Below, piece after piece: positions 9,579 through 16,986 of a DNA stretch of 64,000 nt. Location: assembly GCF_017811815.1 (NCBI RefSeq), contig NZ_JADKZI010000003.1:124001-188000 (forward strand). Reading direction: 5' to 3'. The stretch is from Flavonifractor sp. AGMB03687. GTDB taxonomy: Bacteria; Bacillota; Clostridia; Oscillospirales; Oscillospiraceae. Below the pieces are notes generated by a model that saw only the letters and a list, made by a program, of their open reading frames with translations, made no database searches and was not told where the DNA came from. Every line of letters begins with the position of its first letter. Position 1 is the first letter of the stretch. A program made the translations under genes and the position numbers.

Positions 9579-11042
9579 CTAAAATGCAACAAACTTGCTC
9601 CCCGCTTTTGCAAAAAAGGCCGCCACTTCCTCCCGTTCGTCCAGGTGATGCTCCACTCCGTTGATCTCCTGGTAGGTCTCGTGGCCCTTGCCCGCCAGCA
9701 CCACCGTGTCTCCCGTCCGGGCCAGGGAGAGGGCCAGGGCAATGGCGCGCCGTCGGTCGGGCTCCGCATGACACTGAGCCTGGGTGCCCTCCATACCCGC
9801 CAGGATATCCCGAATAATGGCCTCCGGCTCCTCGGTACGGGGATTGTCGGAGGTGACCACCGCCACGTCAGCCAGCTGTCCGGCAATGGCCCCCATCTGG
9901 GGCCGCTTGGACCGGTCCCGGTCGCCGCCGCAGCCGAAGAGGCAAATTACACGCCCTTTGGTAAAGTCACGGACGGTGGTAAGGATGTTTTCCAGGGCGT
10001 CCGGAGTGTGGGCGTAGTCGATGAGCACGGTGTAGTCCGCCGGAACGGGGACCACCTCAATGCGGCCCTTCACCCCCCTGGCCTTGGCCAGAGAGGATGC
10101 GATCTGTCCCAGGGGCAGCCCCAGGGTCAGGCCGCAGGCGATGACACCCAGGGCGTTGTAGATGGTGAACCCACCGGGGATAGGCAGGCGGACCCGGGCG
10201 ATGGCATCCATGGTCACCGCCTCGAACTCCACCCGGTCTGGAAAGAGCCGGAGATTTTTGGCGGTCAGATCGGCCTCGTTCCGGCACTCAGAATAGGTAA
10301 AGGACGGACAGGGCACTGTCTGGGCATAGTACCGTCCCGCCTCGTCGTCCAGGTTAAGTACCGCCGTACCGCACTGGCGGAACAGCAGTCCCTTGGCCTG
10401 ACGGTAGGCCTCCATGGTGCGGTGGAAATCCAGATGGTCCTGGGTCAGGTTGGTAAAGATACCGGCGGCAAAATGGATACCGTCCAGGCGGTGGAGAACC
10501 AGAGCGTGGGAGGAAGCCTCCATTACCACATGGCTGCATCCCGCATCCGCCATCTGCCGCAGCAGATGCTGCACCTCCCAGGATTCCGGGGTGGTGCGGT
10601 GGGCGGGCAGGATCTCTTCCCCGATCATATTCTGGTTGGTACCAATGAGGCCCACCTTGGCCCCCAGCACCCCCTCCAGCATGGCTTTGAGGAGGTAGGT
10701 GGTGGTGGTTTTACCGTTGGTGCCGGTGACCGCCAGCACCGTCAGTTCCTCCGCCGGATGGCCGAACCAGTTGGCGGAGGCCGCCGCCAGCGCCGCCCTG
10801 GGATCGGGAGTGGTCAGCCAGGGCCCCTCCCCCTCCGGGGGGCGGCGGCAGAGCACTGCCGCCGCCCCCCGTTCCAGAGCCGTTTGAATAAATTTGTGTC
10901 CGTCGGTCTTGTAGCCCGGCAGCGCCACAAAGAGACAGCCGGGGATCATCGTTCGGGTGTCGTAGCATACGCCGGTAATTTCCACGTCCTGGATGTCCCC
11001 AGACGTGATGGCCACGCCTGAGAGTACATCATTCAGCTTCAT
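9579..11042 (-). CDS. murE: UDP-MurNAc-tripeptide synthetase MurE
   Basis: An ATP-dependent Mur ligase of 487 aa that adds the third stem-peptide residue in the cytosol. The P-loop VTGTNGKTTTTYLL lies near residues 108-121. The motif DNPRTEEPE marks enzymes that use meso-diaminopimelate rather than lysine, so the wall is predicted to be A1-gamma type. The ATG at 11042 is favoured over one two codons upstream because it aligns with the usual MKLNDVL start. A 95-bp gap to mraY holds no gene. Confidence 0.93.
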   Translation of the reverse strand: MKLNDVLSGVAITSGDIQDVEITGVCYDTRTMIPGCLFVALPGYKTDGHKFIQTALERGAAAVLCRRPPEGEGPWLTTPDPRAALAAASANWFGHPAEELTVLAVTGTNGKTTTTYLLKAMLEGVLGAKVGLIGTNQNMIGEEILPAHRTTPESWEVQHLLRQMADAGCSHVVMEASSHALVLHRLDGIHFAAGIFTNLTQDHLDFHRTMEAYRQAKGLLFRQCGTAVLNLDDEAGRYYAQTVPCPSFTYSECRNEADLTAKNLRLFPDRVEFEAVTMDAIARVRLPIPGGFTIYNALGVIACGLTLGLPLGQIASSLAKARGVKGRIEVVPVPADYTVLIDYAHTPDALENILTTVRDFTKGRVICLFGCGGDRDRSKRPQMGAIAGQLADVAVVTSDNPRTEEPEAIIRDILAGMEGTQAQCHAEPDRRRAIALALSLARTGDTVVLAGKGHETYQEINGVEHHLDEREEVAAFFAKAGSKFVAF

Positions 11043-11065
11043 GCACACACCCCGCTTTCTGGTTG

Positions 11066-13501
11066 TTACAGGCCTGCGCCGCTGGCCGTGGAGTCGGTAA
11101 AGCGCACCTCAATGGTGGTACCCCGGTCCACACTGGTACCGGCGGCAATGGACTGGTCGTAGGCCACCAGGTTGGCACCATACTCAGTGGCGCCGGTGGC
11201 CTTCAGGTAGAGGCCCAGGGCCGACAGCTTCTGCTTGGCCTGATCCATACTCAGGCCGTCCAGGTTGGGTACCGTGACCTGATCGGTGGGTACCTCGGCC
11301 CCCATGTAGACCACCACTTCGCTGCCGCCGGGGATGGAGGCGCCGTTGGCCGGGATCTGGCCGGTGACGGTATCGCCGTCGCCCACCACCCGGATGGACA
11401 GATTGTTTTTCTTCAGGGCAGAAGTGGCATCCGCCAGATTGAGGCCGGTCAGGTTAGGCACCATCACGTCGGCAGTCTCGGAGTAGCTCTTCTCCACGCC
11501 CAGATAGTCCAGAATCTTCTCCAGCAGCTCACCGGCCTTGATGGCGGCCATGTTACCGCCGCTGATGTACCAGCCGTCCGCCGTGGTGTTGGCACCGGGG
11601 TAGGCGGGCTTTGGATTGTCGTAAGCCAGCAGGATGACCACCTGGGGATCGTCCGCCGGGGCAAAGCCCAGGAAGGAGACGATGGTGTGGTCGTCCTCGG
11701 TGGTCTCGGAGGAGCCGGTCTTGCCGCCGATGCGGTAGCCCTCCACGGCGGCGTTCTTACCGGTGCCGCCGTCCACCACCTTTTCCAGGATCGCACGGCA
11801 GCGCTCGCTGGTTTTCTCGCTGATGACCTGGCGTACCTCGGTGGGCTCGGTATGCTGGAGCACGTTGCCGTCAGCGTCGGTGATCTGGCTCACCACGTAG
11901 GGCTGCATCAGATGGCCGCCGTTGACCACGGAGGAGGCAGCGGTGATAAGCTGCAGGGGGGTGACCTGGAAGCGCTGACCAAAGGAGGCGGTAGCCAGGT
12001 TCACGTTGCTGAAGTTCTCCCGGCTCCAAATGATCTGGCCGCCGCCGGTAGGCTCGCCCTGCATGTCGATGTTGGTGGGCTCCAGGAAGCCGAAGTCCTC
12101 CAGATAATCGTAGAATTTCTCCGCACCCAGCTTCTGGCCGATGGCGATGAAGGCCGGGTTACAGGAGTTGGCCACAGCCTCGGCCAGCGTTTGATCCTTG
12201 TGTCCCGGTTTATAGGAACAGCTGATGGGTCTGGACCAGCCTTCCACCGTGGCGCTGCCGGAGCAGTAGAAGTGGTCGCTCTCGCTGACCACGCCCTCCT
12301 CCAGAGCGGCAGCCAGCACAATGGACTTAAAGGTAGAACCGGGCTCGTAGGACAGGCGCACGGCGCGGTTGGTCCACTGGGTGGTGAGGACCTCGGTCTC
12401 CGCCGCACTCACTGCCGCCTCATAGGCCTCGTCGGTGGAAGCGCCCTCTGCCAAGGCCTTCTCGTAAGCCTCCTCCTTGGTGTACTCCCCACTCTTGATA
12501 TCCTCCAGGTACTGGAGAAGCACCGGGTCGCTGACGTCCCAGGGATCATTGGGATCAAAGCCAGGGGAGTTGGCCCAGCCCAGGATGGCGCCGGTGTTGG
12601 GGTCCATGGCGATACAGAAGCCGCCGTTCTGGACGTCGAACTGCTCCACGCCCTCCTGGAGGATGCTCTCACAGTAGGACTGGATGGTAGAATCAATGGT
12701 GAGGGTCAGATTGCTGCCGTCGGTGGCATCGTAGTAGTCCTCAAACCGGTAGAGCAGCTCGGTGCCCACGCCGTCCTTGGCGGTAACCACTCGGCCGGTC
12801 TGGCCGGAGAGGATGCTCTCAAACTGGGCCTCCAGGCCGTAGGCGCCCTGATTGTCCAGGTTGGGGTTGACCCAGCCGATCACCTGGGCGGCCAGGCTGC
12901 CCTTGGGGTAGTACCGCTTGCTGGTGGGCATCAGATAAATGCCGTGGGACAGGTGATTCTCGGTGATAAATTCCTGGACCGCCTCCGACTCCTCCGGCTC
13001 GATCTTCTTTTTGATGATCTCGTACTGGGAGTCTTTGTTCTGCAAATGATCCAGAATGTCATCCACTTCCAGATCCAGAATGGCCGCCAGGTTCTCGGCG
13101 ATGAACTGGTCGGTGGGCTCCGGATAGTCGGGCAGCTTGCCGCCATTCTCCTGGGCATCTTCCACCTTCTCCTGGTAGGTCTCCAGGGTCTCCTGCAGGT
13201 CCCGGGGGGAGAGCTGCACATCATACACCGTGGCGCTCATGGCCAGCACTTCGCCCTTGCTGTCATAGATGGTGCCCCGGTTGGCGGTAACGGTGCTGTC
13301 CCGGGTCTGCTGCTTGACCGCCAGGTCCTGATAGTAGTCGTGCTGGCTGATCTGAAGCTGCCACAGCTTGACAAACAGTGGAATAAAGGCCACCAGGCCA
13401 AAAATCGCCATCAAAAACAGGCTGCGGACCAGAATGGTACGGTTGGCGCGCCGGTCCGGCCGCTGCCGGATCACTCGATTGCCCTTTTTTCTTTCTGCCA
13501 T
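11066..13501 (-). CDS. Class B penicillin-binding protein with PASTA domains (SpoVD/FtsI type)
   Basis: A peptidoglycan DD-transpeptidase of 811 aa. After a basic head, one transmembrane anchor (about 24-45) leads to the PBP dimerisation domain. The transpeptidase domain has SxxK (STFK, near 389), SxN (SCN, near 446) and KTG (GGKTGSSE, near 593). Two PASTA repeats close the protein (MVPNLTGLNLADA and VPNLDGLSMDQA). This architecture is that of sporulation protein SpoVD and of PBP2x. It is the only such gene here, so it may serve vegetative division, the spore cortex, or both. Confidence 0.92.
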   Translation of the reverse strand: MAERKKGNRVIRQRPDRRANRTILVRSLFLMAIFGLVAFIPLFVKLWQLQISQHDYYQDLAVKQQTRDSTVTANRGTIYDSKGEVLAMSATVYDVQLSPRDLQETLETYQEKVEDAQENGGKLPDYPEPTDQFIAENLAAILDLEVDDILDHLQNKDSQYEIIKKKIEPEESEAVQEFITENHLSHGIYLMPTSKRYYPKGSLAAQVIGWVNPNLDNQGAYGLEAQFESILSGQTGRVVTAKDGVGTELLYRFEDYYDATDGSNLTLTIDSTIQSYCESILQEGVEQFDVQNGGFCIAMDPNTGAILGWANSPGFDPNDPWDVSDPVLLQYLEDIKSGEYTKEEAYEKALAEGASTDEAYEAAVSAAETEVLTTQWTNRAVRLSYEPGSTFKSIVLAAALEEGVVSESDHFYCSGSATVEGWSRPISCSYKPGHKDQTLAEAVANSCNPAFIAIGQKLGAEKFYDYLEDFGFLEPTNIDMQGEPTGGGQIIWSRENFSNVNLATASFGQRFQVTPLQLITAASSVVNGGHLMQPYVVSQITDADGNVLQHTEPTEVRQVISEKTSERCRAILEKVVDGGTGKNAAVEGYRIGGKTGSSETTEDDHTIVSFLGFAPADDPQVVILLAYDNPKPAYPGANTTADGWYISGGNMAAIKAGELLEKILDYLGVEKSYSETADVMVPNLTGLNLADATSALKKNNLSIRVVGDGDTVTGQIPANGASIPGGSEVVVYMGAEVPTDQVTVPNLDGLSMDQAKQKLSALGLYLKATGATEYGANLVAYDQSIAAGTSVDRGTTIEVRFTDSTASGAGL

Positions 13502-13567
13502 ACGCGGCTCACCTCGCTTGGGAAAAAATAAACAGTTCGTATCCGGAGATACCGGACAATATCGCAG

Positions 13568-13601
13568 GAGGGCGTAAGAAAATCTCTTTTCTTACGCCCT
13601 C
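13568..13601. repeat. Perfect 15-bp inverted repeat between ftsL-like gene and PBP gene
   Basis: GAGGGCGTAAGAAAA (13568-13582) and its exact complement (13587-13601) flank a four-base loop. It lies in the 183-bp gap upstream of the PBP gene. On the minus strand no T run follows the stem, so it is not a standard terminator. It could be a processing or partial-termination site that sets the ratio of upstream to downstream gene expression, or a remnant of a small repeat. Confidence 0.5.
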
Positions 13602-13684
13602 TCTTTACACTACTCTTTCCGGGGCAGCCGTATGGGCAGCCCGTTTCTGTCTCTATTGTCTGCCGATGCAGTATATGGCGCGGC

Positions 13685-14236
13685 TCATCTGAAATATTCC
13701 ACGATCTCCGTGATAATGGACCGGACGCCCTCCACAGCTCCCTCCAGGCCGGTGGCTGTGTTCTCTTCCTCAAAGTAAGTAACGGTATCCGGCTCGGACA
13801 GGTCCACATAGATAACCTGGCCGTTCTGAGGCTTGACCATGCTGTTGTCAGCAGTCAGATTGCTCTCGATGGTGTCCAGATCGTAGGCCAGCTCGTACTG
13901 GGCCCGCAGCTTGGCCTCCTCGGTCTTGAGGCTGGTCAGGTCGGACCGCAGGCTCACCACCTGGTCGGAGATCACCGCCAACTGTACATAGCTGAACAGC
14001 AGCAGAACGGCGAAAACCGCCACCGCCAGGAAACCCACCACGGCGAAGGGGGAAACGGCTCCCGCCTCCCGCACACGGACCTTGGGGCGGACAACCGCGC
14101 GCTCTCTGGGGCGAACCAGCGGGCGGGGCTGAAGGACTTCCTCCTGCTGAAGCTGCCGTGCCGCAGAACCGTCATACACGTCAAAGGGGATGGTATCATA
14201 TTTGGAATATCTTCTGCGCTTTACGGCAGTTGCCAT
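13685..14236 (-). CDS. FtsL-like septum protein
   Basis: A 183-aa bitopic protein in the ftsL slot between rsmH and the PBP gene. A long basic cytosolic segment (RPLVRPRERAVVRPKVRVRE) is followed by one transmembrane helix (about 65-87) and a short extracellular coiled coil (VISDQVVSLRSDLTSLKTEE). An acidic C-terminal stretch completes it. FtsL proteins are poorly conserved and are assigned by size, topology and position; on those grounds it should form the FtsL/DivIC-type scaffold with FtsQ. The cytosolic part is longer than in B. subtilis FtsL (117 aa). Confidence 0.75.
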   Translation of the reverse strand: MATAVKRRRYSKYDTIPFDVYDGSAARQLQQEEVLQPRPLVRPRERAVVRPKVRVREAGAVSPFAVVGFLAVAVFAVLLLFSYVQLAVISDQVVSLRSDLTSLKTEEAKLRAQYELAYDLDTIESNLTADNSMVKPQNGQVIYVDLSEPDTVTYFEEENTATGLEGAVEGVRSIITEIVEYFR

Positions 14237-14272
14237 GGCTGCTCCACTCCATTCTCATTCGTAAGTCTGCCG

Positions 14273-15223
14273 TTATCTCTCTCTCAGCTTTTCCGCCACC
14301 CGCAGCTTGGCGCTGCGGGCCCGGGGATTCTCTTCCAGCTCTTCGGAACCGGAGACAATGGGTTTCCGATTCACCAGCTTGATCTGAGGCTTTTTCCCGC
14401 ACACACACACCGGGAAATCCGGCGGGCAGGTACAGCCCTTGGCGTATTCCGCCAGCCCGTTCTTGACAATGCGGTCCTCCAGCGAGTGGAAGGAGATGAT
14501 CGCCAGCCGTCCGCCGGGATTGAGGCGGGGCACCGCCGAGCGCACCATCTTGTCCACTGAGCCCAGCTCGTCGTTGACCGCGATGCGGATGGCCTGGAAG
14601 GACCGCTTGGCCGGGTGCTGCTTCTCCCGCAGGGCAGCGGCCGGCATGGCGCTCTTGATGATGTCCACCAGCTCCAGGGTGGTCTCCACCGGCTTGTTCT
14701 CCCGGGCGCGGACAATGGCCCCGGCGATGGCGGAGGAATAGCGCTCCTCGCCGTACTGCCACAGGATGCGCCGCAGCTCCTCCTGAGGCCACTCGTTCAC
14801 CACCGTGCGGGCGGTGAGGGCATCGGACTTGTCCATCCGCATGTCCAGCGGGGCGTCCGCCATGTAGGAGAAGCCTCGGGCGGCATCGTCCAACTGGGGG
14901 GAGGATACCCCCAGATCAAAAAGCATACCGTCCACACCGGACAGGCCCAGCCCGTCCAGAATGGCGTCCAGTTCACAGAAATTGCTGTGCACCAAAGTGA
15001 CCCGCTCCATCCAGGGAGCCAGCCGCTCCTGAGCGGCGTCCAGGGCTGCCTGGTCCCGGTCCACACAGATCAGCCGGCCGGTGGTCAGCTTCTTTGCGAT
15101 CTCCCGGCTGTGGCCCGCTCGGCCCAGGGTACCGTCCAGATAGATACCGTCCGACCGGATGTTCAGGGCCTCGATACATTCTGCCAGCAAAACCGGCTTG
15201 TGGGAAAAACCTGCTTCACTCAT
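14273..15223 (-). CDS. rsmH: 16S rRNA (cytosine(1402)-N4)-methyltransferase RsmH
   Basis: A SAM-dependent methyltransferase (MraW) of 316 aa that modifies C1402 in the ribosomal P site. Typical features are FSHKPVLLAECIEAL at the N-terminus, the SAM-binding GTLGRAGHSREI, FDLGVSSPQLDDAARGFSY, and the C-terminal ISFHSLEDRIVK. A cysteine-rich patch (CTCPPDFPVCVCG) precedes the C-terminus, as in many homologues. It follows mraZ with one base between the frames. Confidence 0.95.
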   Translation of the reverse strand: MSEAGFSHKPVLLAECIEALNIRSDGIYLDGTLGRAGHSREIAKKLTTGRLICVDRDQAALDAAQERLAPWMERVTLVHSNFCELDAILDGLGLSGVDGMLFDLGVSSPQLDDAARGFSYMADAPLDMRMDKSDALTARTVVNEWPQEELRRILWQYGEERYSSAIAGAIVRARENKPVETTLELVDIIKSAMPAAALREKQHPAKRSFQAIRIAVNDELGSVDKMVRSAVPRLNPGGRLAIISFHSLEDRIVKNGLAEYAKGCTCPPDFPVCVCGKKPQIKLVNRKPIVSGSEELEENPRARSAKLRVAEKLRER

Positions 15224-15224
15224 C

Positions 15225-15641
15225 TCAGAACCCCAACATCTCCATACAAGCGGACATCTTCTCCGGCGTCATCTCTTCCTCTTCCTGAGCCTGCCAGGCA
15301 TCGGCGCTCCAGATCTCAGCCCGATCGTTGACGCCGATGATGACCACGTCCTTGCCCAGACCGGCGTATTTGCGCAGCTTCTGGGGTACCACGATACGGC
15401 CCTGACTGTCCAGCTCGCACTTGGCGGCGTTGGCAAAGAGGGGCCGCATGGCCTTGGACTGGCTCATGGGGAGAGAAGCAAACTTTTCTGTAAACCTGTC
15501 CCAGGTGGACTGGGGATAGATGGCCAGGCATGCGTCCACGCCCATGGCCAGATAGAAGGTAACCCCCAACTCCTCCCGGAGTTTTGCAGGAATGAACAGG
15601 CGTCCCTTGCCGTCGATGCTATGCTCGTAGGTGCCGGTCAC
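15225..15641 (-). CDS. mraZ: MraZ, transcriptional regulator of the dcw cluster
   Basis: A 138-aa protein with two SpoVT/AbrB-type half domains, each with the DxxxR signature (DGKGRLFIPAKLRE near 9-22 and DSQGRIVVPQKLRK near 76-89). MraZ forms a ring and binds G-rich repeats at its own promoter; in studied species it represses or activates the cluster. The GTG at 15641 is chosen because it gives the usual N-terminus (VTGTYEHSID) and a GGAGGGG site about ten bases upstream. Longer frames give an atypical basic extension. Confidence 0.92.
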   Translation of the reverse strand: MTGTYEHSIDGKGRLFIPAKLREELGVTFYLAMGVDACLAIYPQSTWDRFTEKFASLPMSQSKAMRPLFANAAKCELDSQGRIVVPQKLRKYAGLGKDVVIIGVNDRAEIWSADAWQAQEEEEMTPEKMSACMEMLGF

Positions 15642-15684
15642 GCCCTTCACTCCCCTCCACTTTGGTGGTTTTGAGCGGGGTTTT

Positions 15685-15709
15685 CCCCCATTTCGCTCCA
15701 CCGTCCCCT
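15685..15709 (-). promoter_or_regulatory. Possible MraZ-binding G-box repeats
   Basis: Just downstream of the mraZ -10 element the minus strand reads AGGGG, TGGAG and TGGGG, spaced 9-10 bases apart. MraZ is known to bind direct TGGGN repeats spaced by about ten bases near the mraZ start. The second box is imperfect and the first is off by one base, so this is only a candidate operator. Confidence 0.35.
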
Positions 15710-15711
15710 TC

Positions 15712-15740
15712 AGTATAAATGGTCTGTAACGGAATTGCAA
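15712..15740 (-). promoter_or_regulatory. Sigma-A promoter of the mraZ/dcw operon
   Basis: On the minus strand TTGCAA (15735-15740), 17 bases, then TATACT (15712-15717). It lies about 70 bp upstream of the mraZ start and is the only strong promoter seen ahead of the division cluster. Confidence 0.8.
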
Positions 15741-15846
15741 TAGTTTTTTACTCTTTTTTAACCACAAAACTCCCGCATTTTCCTGTGAAACTCGTGCTTT
15801 TCTGCATCAAAAACAAATGTTCGAATTGTTTTCGTTTCCGTTCCGC

Positions 15847-15879
15847 AAAAAAAAGCACCATACCTGGTGGTATGGTGCT
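15847..15879 (-). terminator. Terminator of the LysR-type regulator gene
   Basis: An 11-bp stem (15854-15864 with 15869-15879, loop TGGT) is followed on the minus strand by seven T residues. It lies about 65 bp past the lysR stop codon and insulates the mraZ promoter region from readthrough. Confidence 0.88.
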
Positions 15880-15942
15880 AAAAAAGTCACAATTTTATTG
15901 TGTTATGTAAATATGTTAAAAGCTCTTCCTGCCGCCGGATTT

Positions 15943-16851
15943 TCAGTTCCCGCCCGTGCTGTCCAGCTGCCAGGGAAACTCGCTGGCAAAGGAGACAAAC
16001 ACCCGACTGGCCTCGTTGGGGGAGTCGCTCCGCCACAGCAGGTCCAGGGAGATGGCGGGCGCTTCGGTCAGCGGGATGCACACCACGCCGGTGAGGCCCT
16101 GGAGAGGGGCAAAGGAGGACAGAAGGGACACACCCGCCCCGGCCTGGACCATCATGACCACGGTCTCCACATTGGGGTAGACCGCGGCCACCCGGGGCGT
16201 AAAGCCCGCCTCCCGGCACAGCCGCATGGCATGGTCGTGGGGGATGGAGGACTCGGCCTTGTCCAGGAAGAGAAAGGGATCGTCCTTCAGCTGGCTCAGG
16301 GAGATCCTGCGCTCCCCTGCCAGGGGATGCCCGGCGGGCAGTACGGCGGCCACCCGGTCCTCCCGCAGCACCCGCCGGGCGATGTGCTCCGGATAGGTTT
16401 CACAGGAGGAGAGCTTCAGCCCCACATCGCAGGCCCCCGACTCCACCGCATCATAGACCAGATTCCAGTTCAGCCGCTTGGTCTGGACACTGATCTGGGG
16501 ATAGCGCTGGTGGAACTGGGACAGCAGATCGGGGATCCGATAGGCCGCCCCGATGCCCATAAAGGCCAGGGACAGACTGCCCGCCTCGGGGGTGGCCGCC
16601 GAGCGCACCTTGCGGTAAAGGTTCTCCTCCCCGTCAAAGATGCGGCGGCACTCGTCCCGCAGCACCTCCCCCGCCTGGGTCAGCAGCAGGTTGCGGTTGG
16701 TGCGAATGAAGAGGGGTACCCCAAAGTCCCGCTCCAGGTCGGCAATGTGCTTGCTGAGGGCGGGCTGGCTGATGTAGAGGTTTTGGGCGGCGCGGGTCAG
16801 GTTCAGCGTACAGCTGACCTCATAAAAATAGCGCAGCTTGTTGTAGTTCAA
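15943..16851 (-). CDS. LysR-family transcriptional regulator
   Basis: A 302-aa LTTR. The N-terminal winged helix-turn-helix (LTRAAQNLYISQPALSKHIA, about 18-37) is followed by a periplasmic-binding-protein-like effector domain (from about 90: GSLSLAFMGIG onward). The TTG at 16851 is preferred because GGAAAGGAG lies six bases upstream; a GTG eight codons earlier has no such site and would fall very close to the promoter. It is divergent from the flavin oxidoreductase at 16987, the standard LTTR arrangement, so it probably controls that gene in response to its substrate. The ligand cannot be read from sequence. Confidence 0.9.
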   Translation of the reverse strand: MNYNKLRYFYEVSCTLNLTRAAQNLYISQPALSKHIADLERDFGVPLFIRTNRNLLLTQAGEVLRDECRRIFDGEENLYRKVRSAATPEAGSLSLAFMGIGAAYRIPDLLSQFHQRYPQISVQTKRLNWNLVYDAVESGACDVGLKLSSCETYPEHIARRVLREDRVAAVLPAGHPLAGERRISLSQLKDDPFLFLDKAESSIPHDHAMRLCREAGFTPRVAAVYPNVETVVMMVQAGAGVSLLSSFAPLQGLTGVVCIPLTEAPAISLDLLWRSDSPNEASRVFVSFASEFPWQLDSTGGN

Positions 16852-16895
16852 GCAGGGCTCCTTTCCAGATATCACTTAAAGTTATGACAGACATA

Positions 16896-16923
16896 ATTAT
16901 AATGTATTTTGTACCACTGTCAA
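16896..16923 (-). promoter_or_regulatory. Sigma-A promoter of the lysR gene
   Basis: Minus strand TTGACA (16918-16923), a 16-base spacer and TATAAT (16896-16901). The start point would lie about 40 bp before the TTG codon chosen for lysR. It overlaps the likely control region of the divergent reductase gene, consistent with autoregulation. Confidence 0.7.
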
Positions 16924-16936
16924 GAGATGTTACAAT
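16909..16936 (+). promoter_or_regulatory. Possible promoter of the flavin oxidoreductase gene
   Basis: TTGTAC, 16 bases, TACAAT, about 50 bp before the ATG at 16987. It is a weak match that overlaps the lysR promoter. An alternative TATAAT at 16898-16903 has no good -35 box. An activator-dependent promoter would be expected for an LTTR target. Confidence 0.35.
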
Positions 16937-16986
16937 TCCAAACAAGCAATAGTTCACAAAAAATAACATCAGGAAGGAGTATCCAC

